Shown here: positions 1 through 12,322 of the stretch, one piece after another
Layout: each line of letters starts with the position of its first letter
Numbering within the stretch: the first letter of the stretch is position 1
Source of the DNA: Allacma fusca
Lineage: Eukaryota > Arthropoda > Collembola > Symphypleona > Sminthuridae
Reading direction: 5' to 3'
Length of the DNA stretch: 64,000 nucleotides
NCBI GenBank assembly: GCA_947179485.1
Contig: OX359246.1
Location: forward strand, 3,286,001 to 3,350,000
The notes under the pieces: generated by a model
The model's input: the letters and a program-made list of their open reading frames with translations, nothing else
Told to the model about the DNA's origin: nothing
The model's database searches: none
Made by a program: the position numbers and the translations under genes

Positions 1-188
1 ATTTCGAGCTTCCCGACAGGAAGCATAAGTCAGTTCGCAGTAATTGTCATAAGTTTTCCCATCCGAGCCACAAACGGGCTGAACCACCGGGTCACACTTC
101 ATAGCACAAGTACACTGAGCGATGCCGAACCGATTTATGGCACAACTTTCGTATCCCCGGCAGGTCCGACTCTCACATGGATTCACGC
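1..188 (-). CDS. Agrin-like, follistatin module 4 exon (cut by window edge)
   Basis: Seen: acceptor TTTTTGTGCAG|GC at 189/188, phase 1, then 188 bases open to the window edge. With the G of the previous exon it reads GVNPCESRTC, then YESC, AQCTCAMKC and a Kazal core CGSDGKTYDNYC followed by ASC; nine of the expected ten cysteines are present and the last would lie just outside the window. The gene continues to the left: an agrin would still owe further follistatin modules, laminin EGF-like, SEA, EGF and laminin G domains. Follistatin module certain; agrin identity probable. Confidence 0.9.
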
Positions 189-3100
189 CTGCACAAAAAC
201 AACAACCACCTTGAAAATATTTTCTGTCAAAAATTATACACATTTGTATGAGACCCACGTCCCCACACAGTACGTATTTTCATTTTAGCTCAAATCACCC
301 GAGTCCAATGACCATACCATATTTTCTGCAAGATGAGGAAATTCTGCCAAAATTAGTTAATTCCCTGAGAATTGGGCAATATCAAATATTTTTGAAAACA
401 GCCTCCCCCAATAAATTGTATCATACCATCCCTTATTAAAAAACTTGCCCAATATAGTAAATCTCAAGTGTTACAATGTGCGTTTTCCGGAGAAACTAAT
501 TTTTCTGGACAATTTTCACAATCATTTAAAATTAGGCCCATCCAATAAAATTTTATGTAAAAACGAGCTTGCCCAATTAATTGCTTTGCTCAAAAATATT
601 CCTTTACACGGAAAATTTAGGGTGTGATTAAACGTTTTGATAAAAAACACAATTTTGTGTAAAATATCGCAAAAAATTTTATGGATGAAAAAAATTGATT
701 TTTCTTAAAACATATTACATTCGTTTCCGGAATTTGGTCTGTAAATGGGAATTTTTGCGAAACGAGTGAATTTGCGAAATATTTAGACAATTTTATGACG
801 CAAGGCAAAAAATATTTCAATTCAGAAAAAATTGATGAAAACTTATTTTCCAGTATTACAAAAGCAAATGTTTTAAAACTGCATGAAAACATTTGCGCAT
901 TTCCGGTGTTTCAACCGAAATTTTGCTGGAAACAACCGGGTTGATAGAGTAAAGTCCGATATTTGATACAAGCTCGAACCATGTCTCGGCAAATGCATGC
1001 GTGATTACATTCCCGCCCATAATAATTAGCGCAATTTGCATTTGAAGAGAAATTCGGGCTCCATAAAATGTACAAGTGGTGGATAAATAATAGTGCGAAT
1101 TTTGAAGGTTTTAATTACGCCAAATCTTGCAAAAGTAATTACGGAGAGGAGGAAATATTGTTAATTAAATTTCCGATGGGAGTTGCAATTGTCAAATATT
1201 TTTGAGTGGCATGAAACCCAGACGTTTTTTCCCTTCCCTCTTTTCCTCCTTTTGTTCCAATGCACGTATGGATGCATACTTTGGTACATGATCGATTTCC
1301 GAGCTGAAGCTCTCCCCAAAAGATTTCCAAGTTTTCACAGGGGAACGCAATGTATTCCCTGAATCGTTAGTACGGCCAAGGACATACAAGCGTTTGCATA
1401 TTTGCAGGAAGGGAATAAAATTCGAGCGCATTTTCACATGCATTTGCATAAGGAAATTTTATACGAGAAGTGCCATTCATGGGGACTGTGATTACAAGTT
1501 TTCTCTTTCCCAGCTTCGCCCTTATTACAAAAAATTCAATGTTGCAAGGATATGTTTTCATACTGGCATATGAAAACCAAATATTTCCTCAAATGAGATG
1601 GGTGGAATTCTTGAAATTGCTCACAAAATATTATTACGATTTGTCAATTATGTGGGAATGTTTTTCATCAACTGCTGAACAAATTCACGTCAAATTACTT
1701 TCAGTGATTCCCATATACTTGATCCACGTTATTAGTTTTGCTTTGCTTCCATAAGAGCTGGAGCAGCATAAGATCCAGTTATTAAAAATTATTTTAATGC
1801 TTTTTAAGTATTTTTACCATATTTTCCTTTTTCTGGTTTTTCATGTTTTCTTGCTAAACGGCGACAAAATGTTTCTAAAGAACGGTGAATTTTTTGCCCT
1901 CAAATTTTGTCTATTTTTAATTTAAAATTTTGCTAAATTTTGCCTACAAATTGTACACATTTATATCTTATTTGGCAAATTTTGTCCAAAAATTTGGAAA
2001 GATTTTGCACTGATTTTTTAACAATGCACAGAAACGTGGCAAATTCTCGTCCTTATTTCTGAGTAAATTTTGCACCAAACTTGTAATATTTTTTCAGTAA
2101 ATTTTCAATAGTTTTGACCTACTTTTAGGCAAACGTTTTCTCTAAATTCGGGGCAACTTCTATAAATTTTTTAAATTAATGTTGCAATTTTTTTCTCTAT
2201 TTTATAAATTTTGAACCACATTTTAGTAAATTTTTGAAGTAAATATGTCTGATTTTTGACGTCAATTTTAAAACGTTTTAACAATAATTTGTCTCTTAAA
2301 AAAATTTTTGGGACAAAATTATTTCACTGTTTTTATTCAAATTGTATTTGAGCATTCAGCGAAAATATTTTGACCCGCTTTAAAAATTTTACCCAGATAT
2401 TTATTCTATCTGTACCCTCGAATTTTACGAACTAATGTCACAAATTATGTTTTTTTCCCAAATTTTGCCATTTGTTGCACATTTCCGCCACAAGTTTTGA
2501 TAATGTCTTTAAAACAGTGCAATTTTGTCGTTTTGCCTCAAAAAATTTTAAAATGTTTAGGGTGAGCATTGCTTCATTTGTATGTAAACCTTGTTGTCTA
2601 CTAAACATCTTCTTACAAAGGTACGCCTCGAACACGAGTAAATTTTTCTACGATTCCTGGAAACAAAACAAAAATAAACTTGTTGTTTGCATCCCCGGTG
2701 CGTCTTGTTTTTCTCGAATTTGGTCTAAATTTGGGTTGATTTCATGTAAAAACAAGGGAACCTTTATTTGACTGTTTGTTTAAAGGAGCGGAAAGGAAAA
2801 GCTCATAAACAAAAACCCACGCATCCCTCAAAAATCTACATCACATCCCATTAAATTGAAGGTATGTTTTGATCCTATCTCATTGTTTGCGTCTGAAATG
2901 AATCCAGGAACTCGTTTTGAAGCCGCAGCCTCCAAACGAGCTTAACACAAGAGCTCTTGTAAATACGGGACGACGTAAAAGGGATAAAAACAAAAGGGAA
3001 ACATATATTTGTCATACGTTTTTCCCCACAAGCCCCTATAGTCAACCATTGCGCACACAAAAGGTAACATGATCCCATCATTCCTCCAAAAATTTCCATA

Positions 3101-3769
3101 AAGCACCCAAAAACCCGAAAATCAGGAGAGAGTCATCATTCTAATATCCAAAAGGGAAAATAAAAAAAAGTCATTCACTCCTCCTTCCCTCCAGCTGCAA
3201 GAAACCAAGTAAAATTTTCGGTTGGTTGATTCTTCAAGGGAGGAAAAAAATAGTTGCCTATTTTCCTATCTCCGAGCACTATTCATATGGTTTTATGTCT
3301 CCGAGCAAAATTTGAAATAATGAGCGTGACTGTATATAAATAAAAATAGAGGGAACGTATAGGGGGAGAAAACCTGGCTATAAAAACATATGTGGAGGGG
3401 AAAACCGTATAGGAAAACACACAAAAAAAGAAACTCATCAAATATCCTGGAAATGTATATTTGCATTATTTTCTGGTACATATTTTCCGGATGACTGTAT
3501 AAATATATGAAGAAGCCAAAATAGGAGAAAATTTTCACGCTGCAGCTCCAGCCCATAAAAATACTTGCAAGTGTCAAAACAATGTATACCATGTTTCTAC
3601 GCTAGGTTCAAAAAGTCCCAAAAAACTACATGACCGCCCATTTTTTGTCTCATAAGGTTGGGGAAATTTTTGCCTATATATTTACATGAAATTTTTCGCA
3701 CGTTTTTCTCATGATTTACTCATTTGTTAAAAAACGCAAAACAATTTTAAGAAAAATTTCAGGCAAAAT

Positions 3770-3966
3770 TTCGATAAAAACTTTTTGGCAAAATTTAAAG
3801 CAAAATTTTGATCAAAATTTCCGACAGAATTTGGGGCATGAATTGAAGCAAAATTTTGAGCAAAAATTGGGGCAAAATTTGGAACAATATTTCCGACAGA
3901 ATTTTTGGGCATATATTGAAGCAAAATTTTGAGCAAAAATTGGGGCAAAATTTGGAACAATATTTC
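3770..3966 (+). repeat. 73-bp tandem duplication with a third decayed copy
   Basis: The 52 bases from 3842 (ATTGAAGCAAAATTTTGAGC...) recur identically from 3915, a 73-bp period. An older copy before 3842 shares the CCGACAGAATTT and GGGCAT landmarks. Frames open across it in several phases are by-products. Confidence 0.85.
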
Positions 3967-4604
3967 GAAAAATCTTTTGAGCATCTAAGAGCTTTAAAAT
4001 TTGCAAAAAAATGGGTGTCATATCTTCTAGCCCAAATATATAGTAAATGTTTTGTAATCCCAAGCAGGTTAAATTTGTTTGAATTTTTGCAGTTGCAAAT
4101 GCAAAGAGCCCAAAATGTTTCGAAGAGGATTAGAATTTTGAGTACAGTGAGTTTGTGGGGGGCAGTACGTATAAGGACTTTGAGCTTGACATTATGAAAA
4201 CAGCCAGCGGAGATGTGAGGGAAAAAGGTAAGGAGTAGAGAAAGGAAGCGGAGGATGATGAGGAGAGGAAAGGGGAAAATTTGAGGGAGTGCTAGGAAAC
4301 GACGTTGTCATCTCACTCTGAATCTTTCCGGACTTGACAGTTCTCAAAAATTTTGAGGTTGTTCACTTTTACACACACACGGGTTTTCAAAGGGTTTCCT
4401 GACGTTTCCCCTAAAATTTCTACGCTCGAATATTTTTCTTGCAAATCTGTTCTCAGTGGTTTCAAATTGCCGCGATATTTCATGGTATATGGGTTACTAT
4501 TTGTTGGATTTTTTTGGTTTTAATTTTAAAAATTTGTAAAAATGTTTGAATATTAATTTGGGTAATTGATTCGGACGCACCTGTAGGAATGATAAAAAAT
4601 TAAA

Positions 4605-5170
4605 GCATGGTAACAAAAAAGGTTACAAATTTGGTAACAAAAGTGGTAACGAAAATTGAAGCAAATTTGGTAACAAAATTGGTAACGAAAATTGAAGCAA
4701 ATTTGGTAACAAAAGTGGACACGAAAATTGAAGCAAATTTGGTAACAAAAAAGGTAACGAAAATTGAAGCAAATTTGGTAACAAAATTGGTAACAACATT
4801 GGCAACAAAAATGGTAGCACAATTGGTAACGAACATGGTAACGAAAATGGTAACAAAACGGTGACAAATTTAGCAACGAAATTGTTAAAAAAATTATGAC
4901 AAATTTGGTAAGATAAATGGTAACTAAATTGACAACGAAACTGATAACGAAAGTGGTATCAAAATTGGTAACGAAAATGGTAACGAGCTTGTATCAATGC
5001 TGGTAACGAAATTGGTTGCAAATTTGTAAGAAAGGTGATAACGAATTTGTTAAAAAATTTGTGAAGTAATTGATAACGAAACTGGTAACAAAACTGGTAA
5101 CAAAACTGGCTAGGAAATTCGTTACGAAAATGGTAACAACGTTGGTAAAGAAGTTGGTAAGACAAATGGT
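4605..5170 (+). repeat. 12-bp / 36-bp nested array (GGTAACAAAATT type)
   Basis: Four 36-bp units in exact register start at 4633, 4669, 4705 and 4741. Each is built from 12-mers like GGTAACAAAATT plus a GAAGCAAATTT segment. Decayed 12-mers flank them on both sides to about 5170, close to the donor of the module-3 exon. Because 12 and 36 are multiples of three, several frames stay open (VTK repeats on +, FVTK-like on -); none is credible as protein. Confidence 0.9.
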
Positions 5171-5265
5171 GTTTATTGTTAGCACTTGAAATTTGCAAGA
5201 ACATCGAGTTGTTACATTGCTTTCAAACCTCAACAAAAAGTGTTGATGAATTAATGGAAGCTTAC

Positions 5266-5481
5266 CGGAGGAACATTTGCCTCTGTATATGATCCGGAGG
5301 TCTCTTTGAGTGCGACAAGCCTCAGTTCTCATGACACACTCGTTAGCGTAGGTTTTGCCGTCGGAGCCGCAAACCGGGTTAAAATCCATGGTACACACTT
5401 CCCCGCAGCGGCAAATAGGGCGTCGTTCCTCATCCAAATGACACACCTGCGGCGGGGTGCACAAAATGTCTTCACAGGGAT
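5266..5481 (-). CDS. Agrin-like, follistatin module 3 exon
   Basis: Seen: acceptor GGAATTGCAG|AT and donor TCCG|GTAAGC enclose 216 bases, 72 codons, phase 1 at both borders. Joined to the preceding G it opens DPCEDILC, with PPQVC, RPICRCGEVC and a textbook Kazal core CGSDGKTYANEC followed by TEAC and YRGKC; ten cysteines. It ends SSG across the junction with the next exon. No N-glycosylation sequon is present. The neighbouring intron on its 3' side carries the VTK-type 12/36-bp array within about 100 bases of the donor, which extends the open frame past the exon; that extension is intron, not protein. Confidence 0.92.
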
Positions 5482-5899
5482 CTGCAATTCCAACCACAAT
5501 CATTTAAAAACTCTCACTCCACATGGTTTACATGGCGCAATTTCCCACATGTTTTCCCCATTACATTTACAACCCACCCATAAACACATGAATAAATTCT
5601 CAGTCCCAATCCACCTTTCCATATTTTTGAAAGCAAAACAGACACTAGGAAAACTGACTATCTGTCTGACACACGTCACATTGGCAACAGTTTTGATTTC
5701 ATCTTCCAGCTGCTCCAAATTTTTAAAGGCAATTTTATACAGTCCAACCTCAATATTTTGGGGATTTCCGATGCAAAAATAACGTTCGAAATCTTCTAGG
5801 GATAAATATATATATATTCGAAAATTTACGGCGAAAATTTTCGATAAATTTATTATCGTAGAACAAATAACTAGGAATCTAAGATAAAGCTCAACATTG

Positions 5900-6560
5900 G
5901 GTCAAATTTAAAGGAAAGGTCATCAGGGGTCAAACAATTAAATGGTTATGTTACGGTCAATTTTTGAACTGATGAGTAATTACAAAAAAATGTAACTGGG
6001 GTGGCAAAAGGGTGGTTTTTTGTCGAAGGTCAACTAAGGGTCAATATTAGGTCAAGGTCAGTTATGGGTCAATTTTAATTTCAGGTCATTTCATTATCAA
6101 TATCAATGATTGGTCAACTGAACGCAACTGTATCCAAGGAATCTTCACATCAAAGATCTGCTAAAGCTTAAGAATTGAGGAAAGGTCAAAATAGGGTCAA
6201 TTGGAATTTAAGGTCAAAGATTCTGAAAGGTCATGGGAGGGTCAACTAAGGTTAATCTTAACCAAATCCCGAAGTTTGGGCGTAAAACATCGGCACAATT
6301 TTAAGAAAACAGCAATGAATTGACGAATTTCCTTTAAGGTCAACTAAAAGCCAATTTCTAGAGGTCAATTTCGGGTCAATTGTTGGCTCAAGTTAAAATC
6401 GATGCATTTAATCACATTTTTAAATTTAATGGCGTGTGTTTAAAAGCGGTCATAGTTAACATTAGGGGCAAAGGTTGGACGTTCAAGTGGTCAATCAAAG
6501 CAAGGTCAAAGGTCAAAATCAACTTAATATGTAATTCCGGCCAGCTGAACATATTTTATA
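5900..6560 (+). repeat. GGTCAA-rich degenerate block
   Basis: Words such as GGTCAATTT, AGGTCA and GGGTCAA recur every 10-30 bases without fixed period; AGGTCAAGGTCA occurs near 6050. Non-coding and intronic. Confidence 0.6.
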
Positions 6561-8079
6561 AATGGGACTAACTGTATAAACTATTTTCAATAGATACTAC
6601 CCCAAGGAATGCACCGATCAAATGAGTATGTTTGGATTCGTTTTAAAACAAAAATATTCGGCTTCATGTTTTTATAGCATTGCAATCAGAACTTGAAATG
6701 AAATTTCTGGGAACTTTGTAAAACCCAAATGTTGTTTCAGCTGTACGTTTCTGTCAAAACTTCCCTTTGAATTCGGTAAATATTAAGAGAACGGCAGGAT
6801 TCAATGGAAAAATAGAATGTCATTTTCAATTACTTAGACGCAAACATATTTGGAATGTCAGGGTTTTACATCATTCACAAAGCAGTGAGCTGTTCCCCTC
6901 CTTTTACTATTTTTCTCTTGGAAAAAATTTCCCGAAAATTTTCTCACCATTTTCCAAAAACATTCAAATTTTTGAACATCAATTAAATTGACCTACGTAA
7001 AACAAATTTTAGCCCCAGGGTCAAGAAAATTAAAAATGTTCTTTTCATGTAATTAACTCGGATTTGTGATTTTTTCTGAAAAAAGTCACAAATTTTCTTC
7101 GGTGGCCCAAATGTGTCAAAATTAATTGACTGCGCCTCCAAAAACAGAAAACATTTAGTTTCCTCCCAATTTTGCAACACGAAATTTGAATTAGACCGAA
7201 TTTTTTTGAAGTATGTCAAAGTTTAGGGTCAATTTTACCAAATAAGACGCAAATCCTGGACACAAAATTGGGACCTCTTTTCAAAAATTTTAAAAATTTT
7301 TATTGAAATTTAAAAAAAATATACCATTTAAATTTTTGCGAAAACGCTTGCAAAAACTAATCTTGCGTTTTACTTGAAAATATTTTCTGCCCTAATGAAA
7401 TTTTTGCGGGGGTTTTAATACGATGGAAGATTACAAAAAATTTGGATGTTCCAATTGAATGAGAGGAAAAATTAGGGCGGGAGAAAAATCTTCCAGAAAT
7501 GAGGAAGTGGAGATGAGAAAAAGAGAAAATTAAAAGTTGGGTCAATGGACCCATTTGAAAGGAAGCGGGTAAAAATGTAGGGAAGAGGGCCGGATTGCAA
7601 ACAACAGTATTAAAGGGTTTATGGGCCAGGGAGAAAATAGGGTAAAATGAGGACGGCAGACTACTCAAGTAGGGAAGAGAATAAAAGTCAAGGACGGAAA
7701 TGACAATGCGGGCTAAAATACGGGTGCGAGAAAAAAGGAAGGAAATGCGAACCATGTCTCACAACAACAACACCAACAACTACAACGTCCTATAAGTAAC
7801 AATAAACTTGGTCTTATTACGAGGACCCGCATTTGATCTTGCGATTCTCCCTTCCGAGAAAAAAACGGAATTTTTGGGGTATATGGGCTCCTCCTGGAAG
7901 TTGCTAGTTGTCAACGGTGGATGTTTACTCGCTCGTAAAACTGGGCTGATTGTGCTTCAAATATTCTAGCATCCGCGTATGAACATATGGTTCCTGCTAC
8001 TGCTCCGTCTTAGCATGGTCTTACATAAACGTCAACACAAATTGTTTTTTTAGGGATGCGTTCAAGCACTTCACCCTGA

Positions 8080-8675
8080 TTGAAATACAATTCGGGTCAA
8101 ATTTTGACCTGGTTTTTGGCCCGAAAATTTATTGACGGTTCATTTTAAATCAGGGCAAACATAATTTATACAGCGTTAAGAAAGTGGAATTCAGGCCAAA
8201 CATATTAGGTCATTTTAGGGTCAAAGTGCCCAGGTCAAAGTCCGTTAGCAAACGGTAATATTTTTTACTTCGGCGGGAACGACAATTGGGCAAATTTGCC
8301 CAAAATGTTTTTAAAACTACTGTAATTTTACAAGAAGGTCCCTAAAACCGGTCAGAATAAGACCAAAAAAGGGTCACACTAGGGAAAATATCGGGTCGAA
8401 CTTGTTGAACCCAGTCGTAAATTTTGTTGCTCATGCATTTCAACTGCTCATTGCTCAATCTTCTATTAATTTCAGACGAACAGTTCATTAGACTTATGAA
8501 TGTTCGAAGACCGAAGCGATTAATCAAAACTGGGTCACATCGATCAAGTTTTTCAGGTTCAATTTTAGGTCGGATTACATTCCAATTTGTGAGCATGGTA
8601 CACGTATTTGGAGCATTTGTGCAAAATTCAATGAAACTGTTGCGGACAAAGTGATCAGAGTTTGGTCAAAATCGG
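8080..8675 (+). repeat. Second GGTCAA-rich block
   Basis: Scattered GGGTCAAA, AGGTCA and GGTCAAAG words without strict period, similar to the block at 5.9-6.56 kb and in the same orientation. Confidence 0.5.
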
Positions 8676-8993
8676 GTCAAAAATGTGTCTTTAAAAAATT
8701 ACATGCAAAAACGCCGGTGATTTCGATTGTAACCGATGCGATTTGTGTATTTTATGGAAATGTATAAATTTTCGAGCTCGATGGAAGCCCTGTTAGTGAA
8801 ATAAAGTTGCACTGCTTTTATACAAGTGTCTATTGGGAAACCTTGCGTAGATTGGATGTTTGCATCGGAAAACATTACCATGGTGTGTCAAAACGTGGCA
8901 AAAACATGTTATGTTGTGTTTGCCAATGGGTTTGCAAAATGTTCCGAATGTTTTTACTGAGGAATGACGCAGAAAAAGATAGAAATAATTTAC

Positions 8994-9233
8994 CACATTT
9001 GCCGTAGTATCTGGCCGTGATGTTTCGCCTCAGTCGACACGCTTCCTTGTCCAGCTCGCATTTGTTCCTGTATAATTTCCCGTCCGATGCACAAACTGCC
9101 TGGGAATCCTCCCGATCTTGAGAATTTTCTGGACAGGAAGTGGGACAGTCGCAAATGGCGTAGCGCCCGTCCAATGTCGGGATACAGCGGGAGCCGTAGT
9201 GGCAAATTTTTGTGGCGCAAGGGTCAGGTGTAT
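8994..9233 (-). CDS. Agrin-like, follistatin module 2 exon
   Basis: Seen: acceptor GTGCTTTCAG|AT and donor TGTG|GTAAAT enclose 240 bases, 80 codons, phase 1 to phase 1. With the G of the previous exon it starts DTPDPCATKIC, followed by YGSRC, a CDCPTSC segment and a Kazal core CASDGKLYRNKC ending YYGKC; ten cysteines in total. Between the sixth and seventh cysteine the loop is long and acidic (ENSQDREDSQAV), which explains why this exon is 24-30 bases longer than its neighbours. NIT near the end is a possible N-glycosylation site. The DG-A-C-CP-C pattern resembles the second follistatin module of agrins. Role: one extracellular module in a rod of repeats; Kazal folds may inhibit serine proteases, but in agrin they mainly form the glycosaminoglycan-bearing N-terminal half. 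Confidence 0.9.
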
Positions 9234-10079
9234 CTGAAAGCACAAAATTTGGAAACATTTTCAAAATTTGTTAACTGTACCTAATTTTTCCTCAAATTTT
9301 TAAAAATCAACTGATTTTTAGCGTTTTCAACAATTTTGGGGAAACTCGAAAAAGAAATTTGTCTATTTTTTACAGGAACGTTTTTTGTGTGTTGCATAAA
9401 TAAATTAGTGGAAATTGAATCAAATACGGGTGCTCATGAAAAAGATACGGCTTTATAAAAATCCAAAGGGGGAAATTTAAATTGATCTATTGTTACAATG
9501 GGAAGAGTGCATTTTTAAAGAATTCATGAGGCAAAATAAAGGCTGCACGCTAAATCTGAATTCACATGAAGGGCGGGAATTTCCACTAGAAAACTTCCTT
9601 AGTTTCGGAAACGAATGCATTTGACTAAACCAAGTCCATTCTATGCCTCACAACTCATAAATTTTAGACAGCAATTTCCCATACAACAAGCCAGACTGGA
9701 TATTGCACAAAAACATTTGCTCCGTATGGGTTCTTCCAGTTTCTTTAACCGGTTCGTTTTTTATATAAAACCCCATTGGAACAAAACATATGCGGTCCGT
9801 TCGGGTATGGTCACACAAATGTACATACCACGTCTGCCAAAATCTTTTTGAATAACAATTTTGGGTCAATAAAATTCATGGCTCAATATAAAAATTTGCT
9901 GCACATTGTAATCTTTTATTAAATCGCAAAAAACCGGTTAAGTTAAAATTCTTGACAAATTTCAAATTACGAGTGCAAAACAATTGTGCTCCCTAATTTC
10001 AATATTGGAACGGAAAGGATAATGTTTGGTGCATTTTAAAATATGAACGCCAAAACCATTTATTTCAATTTACAATTTA

Positions 10080-10660
10080 AACGCCACGGAAAAATTTTGC
10101 ACTTTAAAATTTGTCAAATAAAATTTTTGCCTCATTTCAAAATTTGAGGGTCAAATAACATTTTTGCCCCATTTCAAAATTTGATAGCTAATGAATATTT
10201 TGCTTATTTCAAAATTTGTTTCCCAAAAAAAAATTACGACTTTTTGACATTACAGCGCAAAAGACAATTTTCAAAATTTGATCGACAAAAAGAAAATTTT
10301 CTGCCTCATTTCAAAATTTTGGATGAGGTAAAAAATGCATCCGATTTAACAATTTGAATGCCACATGAAATGTCGTTCGTTTTAAAATTTGAACGTCAAA
10401 GAGCCTTTGTAACAATTAAAAATTTGAACGAAATATAAAAACAAAATGTTCAATTTCAGCATTTAAATAATTACAAACTTGTGGCTTCATTTGAACACTT
10501 GTAGGCCAAATAAAATTGTACCTCATTTTAAAGTTTGAACGCGAATGAAAAATTCTGCCTCATTAAAATATTTCGACCCAGAAAATATTTGCCCCATTTC
10601 CAAATTTGAGAGCCAAATAAAATTTCCAATAGTTTAAATTACGAGCCCTAAAAATAGTTC
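10080..10660 (+). repeat. Degenerate array around ATTTCAAAATTTG
   Basis: The phrase CATTTCAAAATTTGA with variants, followed by a CCAAATAAAATTTTTGC-like stretch, recurs about every 50 bases with heavy divergence. Non-coding. Confidence 0.6.
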
Positions 10661-11639
10661 TCAATTTAAAATCTGTCGAAAACAAGGTTTGAGATTAAGT
10701 TATATTTTCTAATATCCACATCAATTCGCGTTGTAATAAAAAATAAAAATTGTGATGCAATCTCAAATGAACCATTTGAATTTAAGATTGGGATAAAAAG
10801 ACAATAAATTGCTTCCTGAATTATTAGATTTTAATCGCAAAAATATTTTCTCTCAACTTTAGAAAATTAAACAAATGTGGGTACGACATTTGATCAATTT
10901 AAAGTGAGCTGGAATAAATTTTGACTTGAGCGAAGCCCTATATGAATTTTCGTGTGCCTAACTGTAGTTAGCTCAAGTGTTTTGTGAAGAAGAGGAAGAA
11001 GCAGAATCAGGGAATAAAAAGGGAGCGGGAAGTTGAGCATGGAATCAATAATCAATACATAATCATTATTAATCGCTTTTGTTCGTGCAACAAAACGCTG
11101 AGACCTTTTAAAGAAAATCCGCTGCGTGTTTTACAATTCACTCCCTCACAATTCCACTCGACGACAAAAATACATTAATCATTAATGCAAGGGTCTGCTT
11201 CATTCACTTCCATACAATCTAACGCACACACACACATAATACCTATTCCCAAGCTCGATGCACAAAAATACTGGAAACAAATTTGAGTGAGCTTTACTTC
11301 AAGTCTCGAGATACATATGAGTGATAAACTGAATATTTTAACGGATGATTTTTCTCCAAACCGCTTGCTTTTCTAATTGCCGTCTTTTTCCAGGGAAACA
11401 TTTTAAGGTACATCTGGCTTATTTTCTTGCTTTCATTTAACAGTATTAATTATTTTCACTTCCGAAACTTTTTCCATATTTCGGGACATAATTTTTGAAT
11501 TTGGTAAAATAATATTGCACTCAAAATCTTTTCAGCTTAAAATATTTGATTTGAAATAAATAGAGAAGTCTTAAACAAAATTTCTGCAAATTTAAACTGA
11601 AATTCCATTTTATTTTACTCAAAGTTTCTGTAAAGTTTG

Positions 11640-12260
11640 ACTTAAATTCCCCTAAAGTTTAACGGAAACTTCCCTTAATTTTAACCGCCCCCCACAAAAA
11701 AAAATTATCAAAACTTACCCAAAATTTTAAGTGCAATTTCCCTAAATTTTTATAGAAATTCCCCCAAATTTTAACAAAAATTTTAAAAGAAATGTAAATA
11801 AATTTTAACAGAAATTCCCCTTGAATTGAGAAGAAATTTTAACAGAAATTCTCCTAAATTTTAACCGAAATGCCCCTAAAATTTTTTAACCGAAATTCAC
11901 CTAAATTTTAACCGAAATTCCCCTAAATTTTAACCGAGATTCCCCTAAAATTTAACCGAAATTCCCTTAAATTTTAACCGAAATTCCCCTGAAATTAACA
12001 AAAATACAAGAAATATCCATAAATTTGAACAGAAATTCCATTAGAATTCAACAGAAATTTTAACAGAAATATCCTTAAAATTTAGCAGAAATTCCCCTAA
12101 AATTTAACAGAAATTCCCCTTAAATTTAACAGGAATTCCCGTAACATTTAACAGAAATTCCCCTAAAATTTAACAGAAATTTCCCTAAAATTTAGCAAAA
12201 ATTGCAATAAATTTTTCTGAATTTCCCTTAAAATTTAATAAAAATTCCATTAAAATCAAA
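11640..12260 (+). repeat. 22-bp array (AACCGAAATTCCCCTAAA type)
   Basis: Units in exact register start at 11888, 11910, 11932, 11954 and 11976. Variants (AACAGAAATTCCCCTAAA) run from about 11640 to 12260, ending about 60 bases from the donor of the module-1 exon. Confidence 0.88.
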
Positions 12261-12322
12261 ACAAACCCAGATTTCAAAAAACAGTTGCGCTCATTTGTAA
12301 ATACATTAAATTTGAAACGTAC

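Larger units (their letters stand above)
189..5265 (-). other. Intron between follistatin modules 3 and 4
   Basis: A 5,077-bp GT-AG intron (GTAAGC ... TTTTTGTGCAG). It holds the 12/36-bp array at 4.6-5.17 kb, the 73-bp tandem duplication at 3.77-3.97 kb, a purine-rich stretch at 4.2-4.3 kb, a CA run near 4369-4380, and AT-rich DNA with degenerate AAATTTTG words at 1.8-2.5 kb. From 189 to 1800 and from 2.5 to 3.7 kb I see no gene or clear repeat. Confidence 0.8.
5482..8993 (-). other. Intron between follistatin modules 2 and 3
   Basis: A 3,512-bp GT-AG intron (GTAAAT ... GGAATTGCAG). It holds two blocks rich in GGTCAA (about 5.9-6.55 and 8.08-8.67 kb), an AT-rich stretch at 6.6-7.4 kb, and a strongly purine-rich stretch on the + strand at 7.42-7.75 kb. 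The remainder (7.75-8.08 kb) is unique-looking, without a recognisable gene. Confidence 0.8.
9234..12322 (-). other. Intron between follistatin modules 1 and 2
   Basis: A 3,089-bp GT-AG intron (GTACGT ... CTTTCAG). It holds the 22-bp array at 11.64-12.26 kb, a degenerate AATTTCAAAATTTG array at 10.08-10.66 kb, a short CA run near 11223-11236, and otherwise AT-rich DNA (9.25-10.08 and 10.66-11.6 kb) in which I see no gene. Confidence 0.8.
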
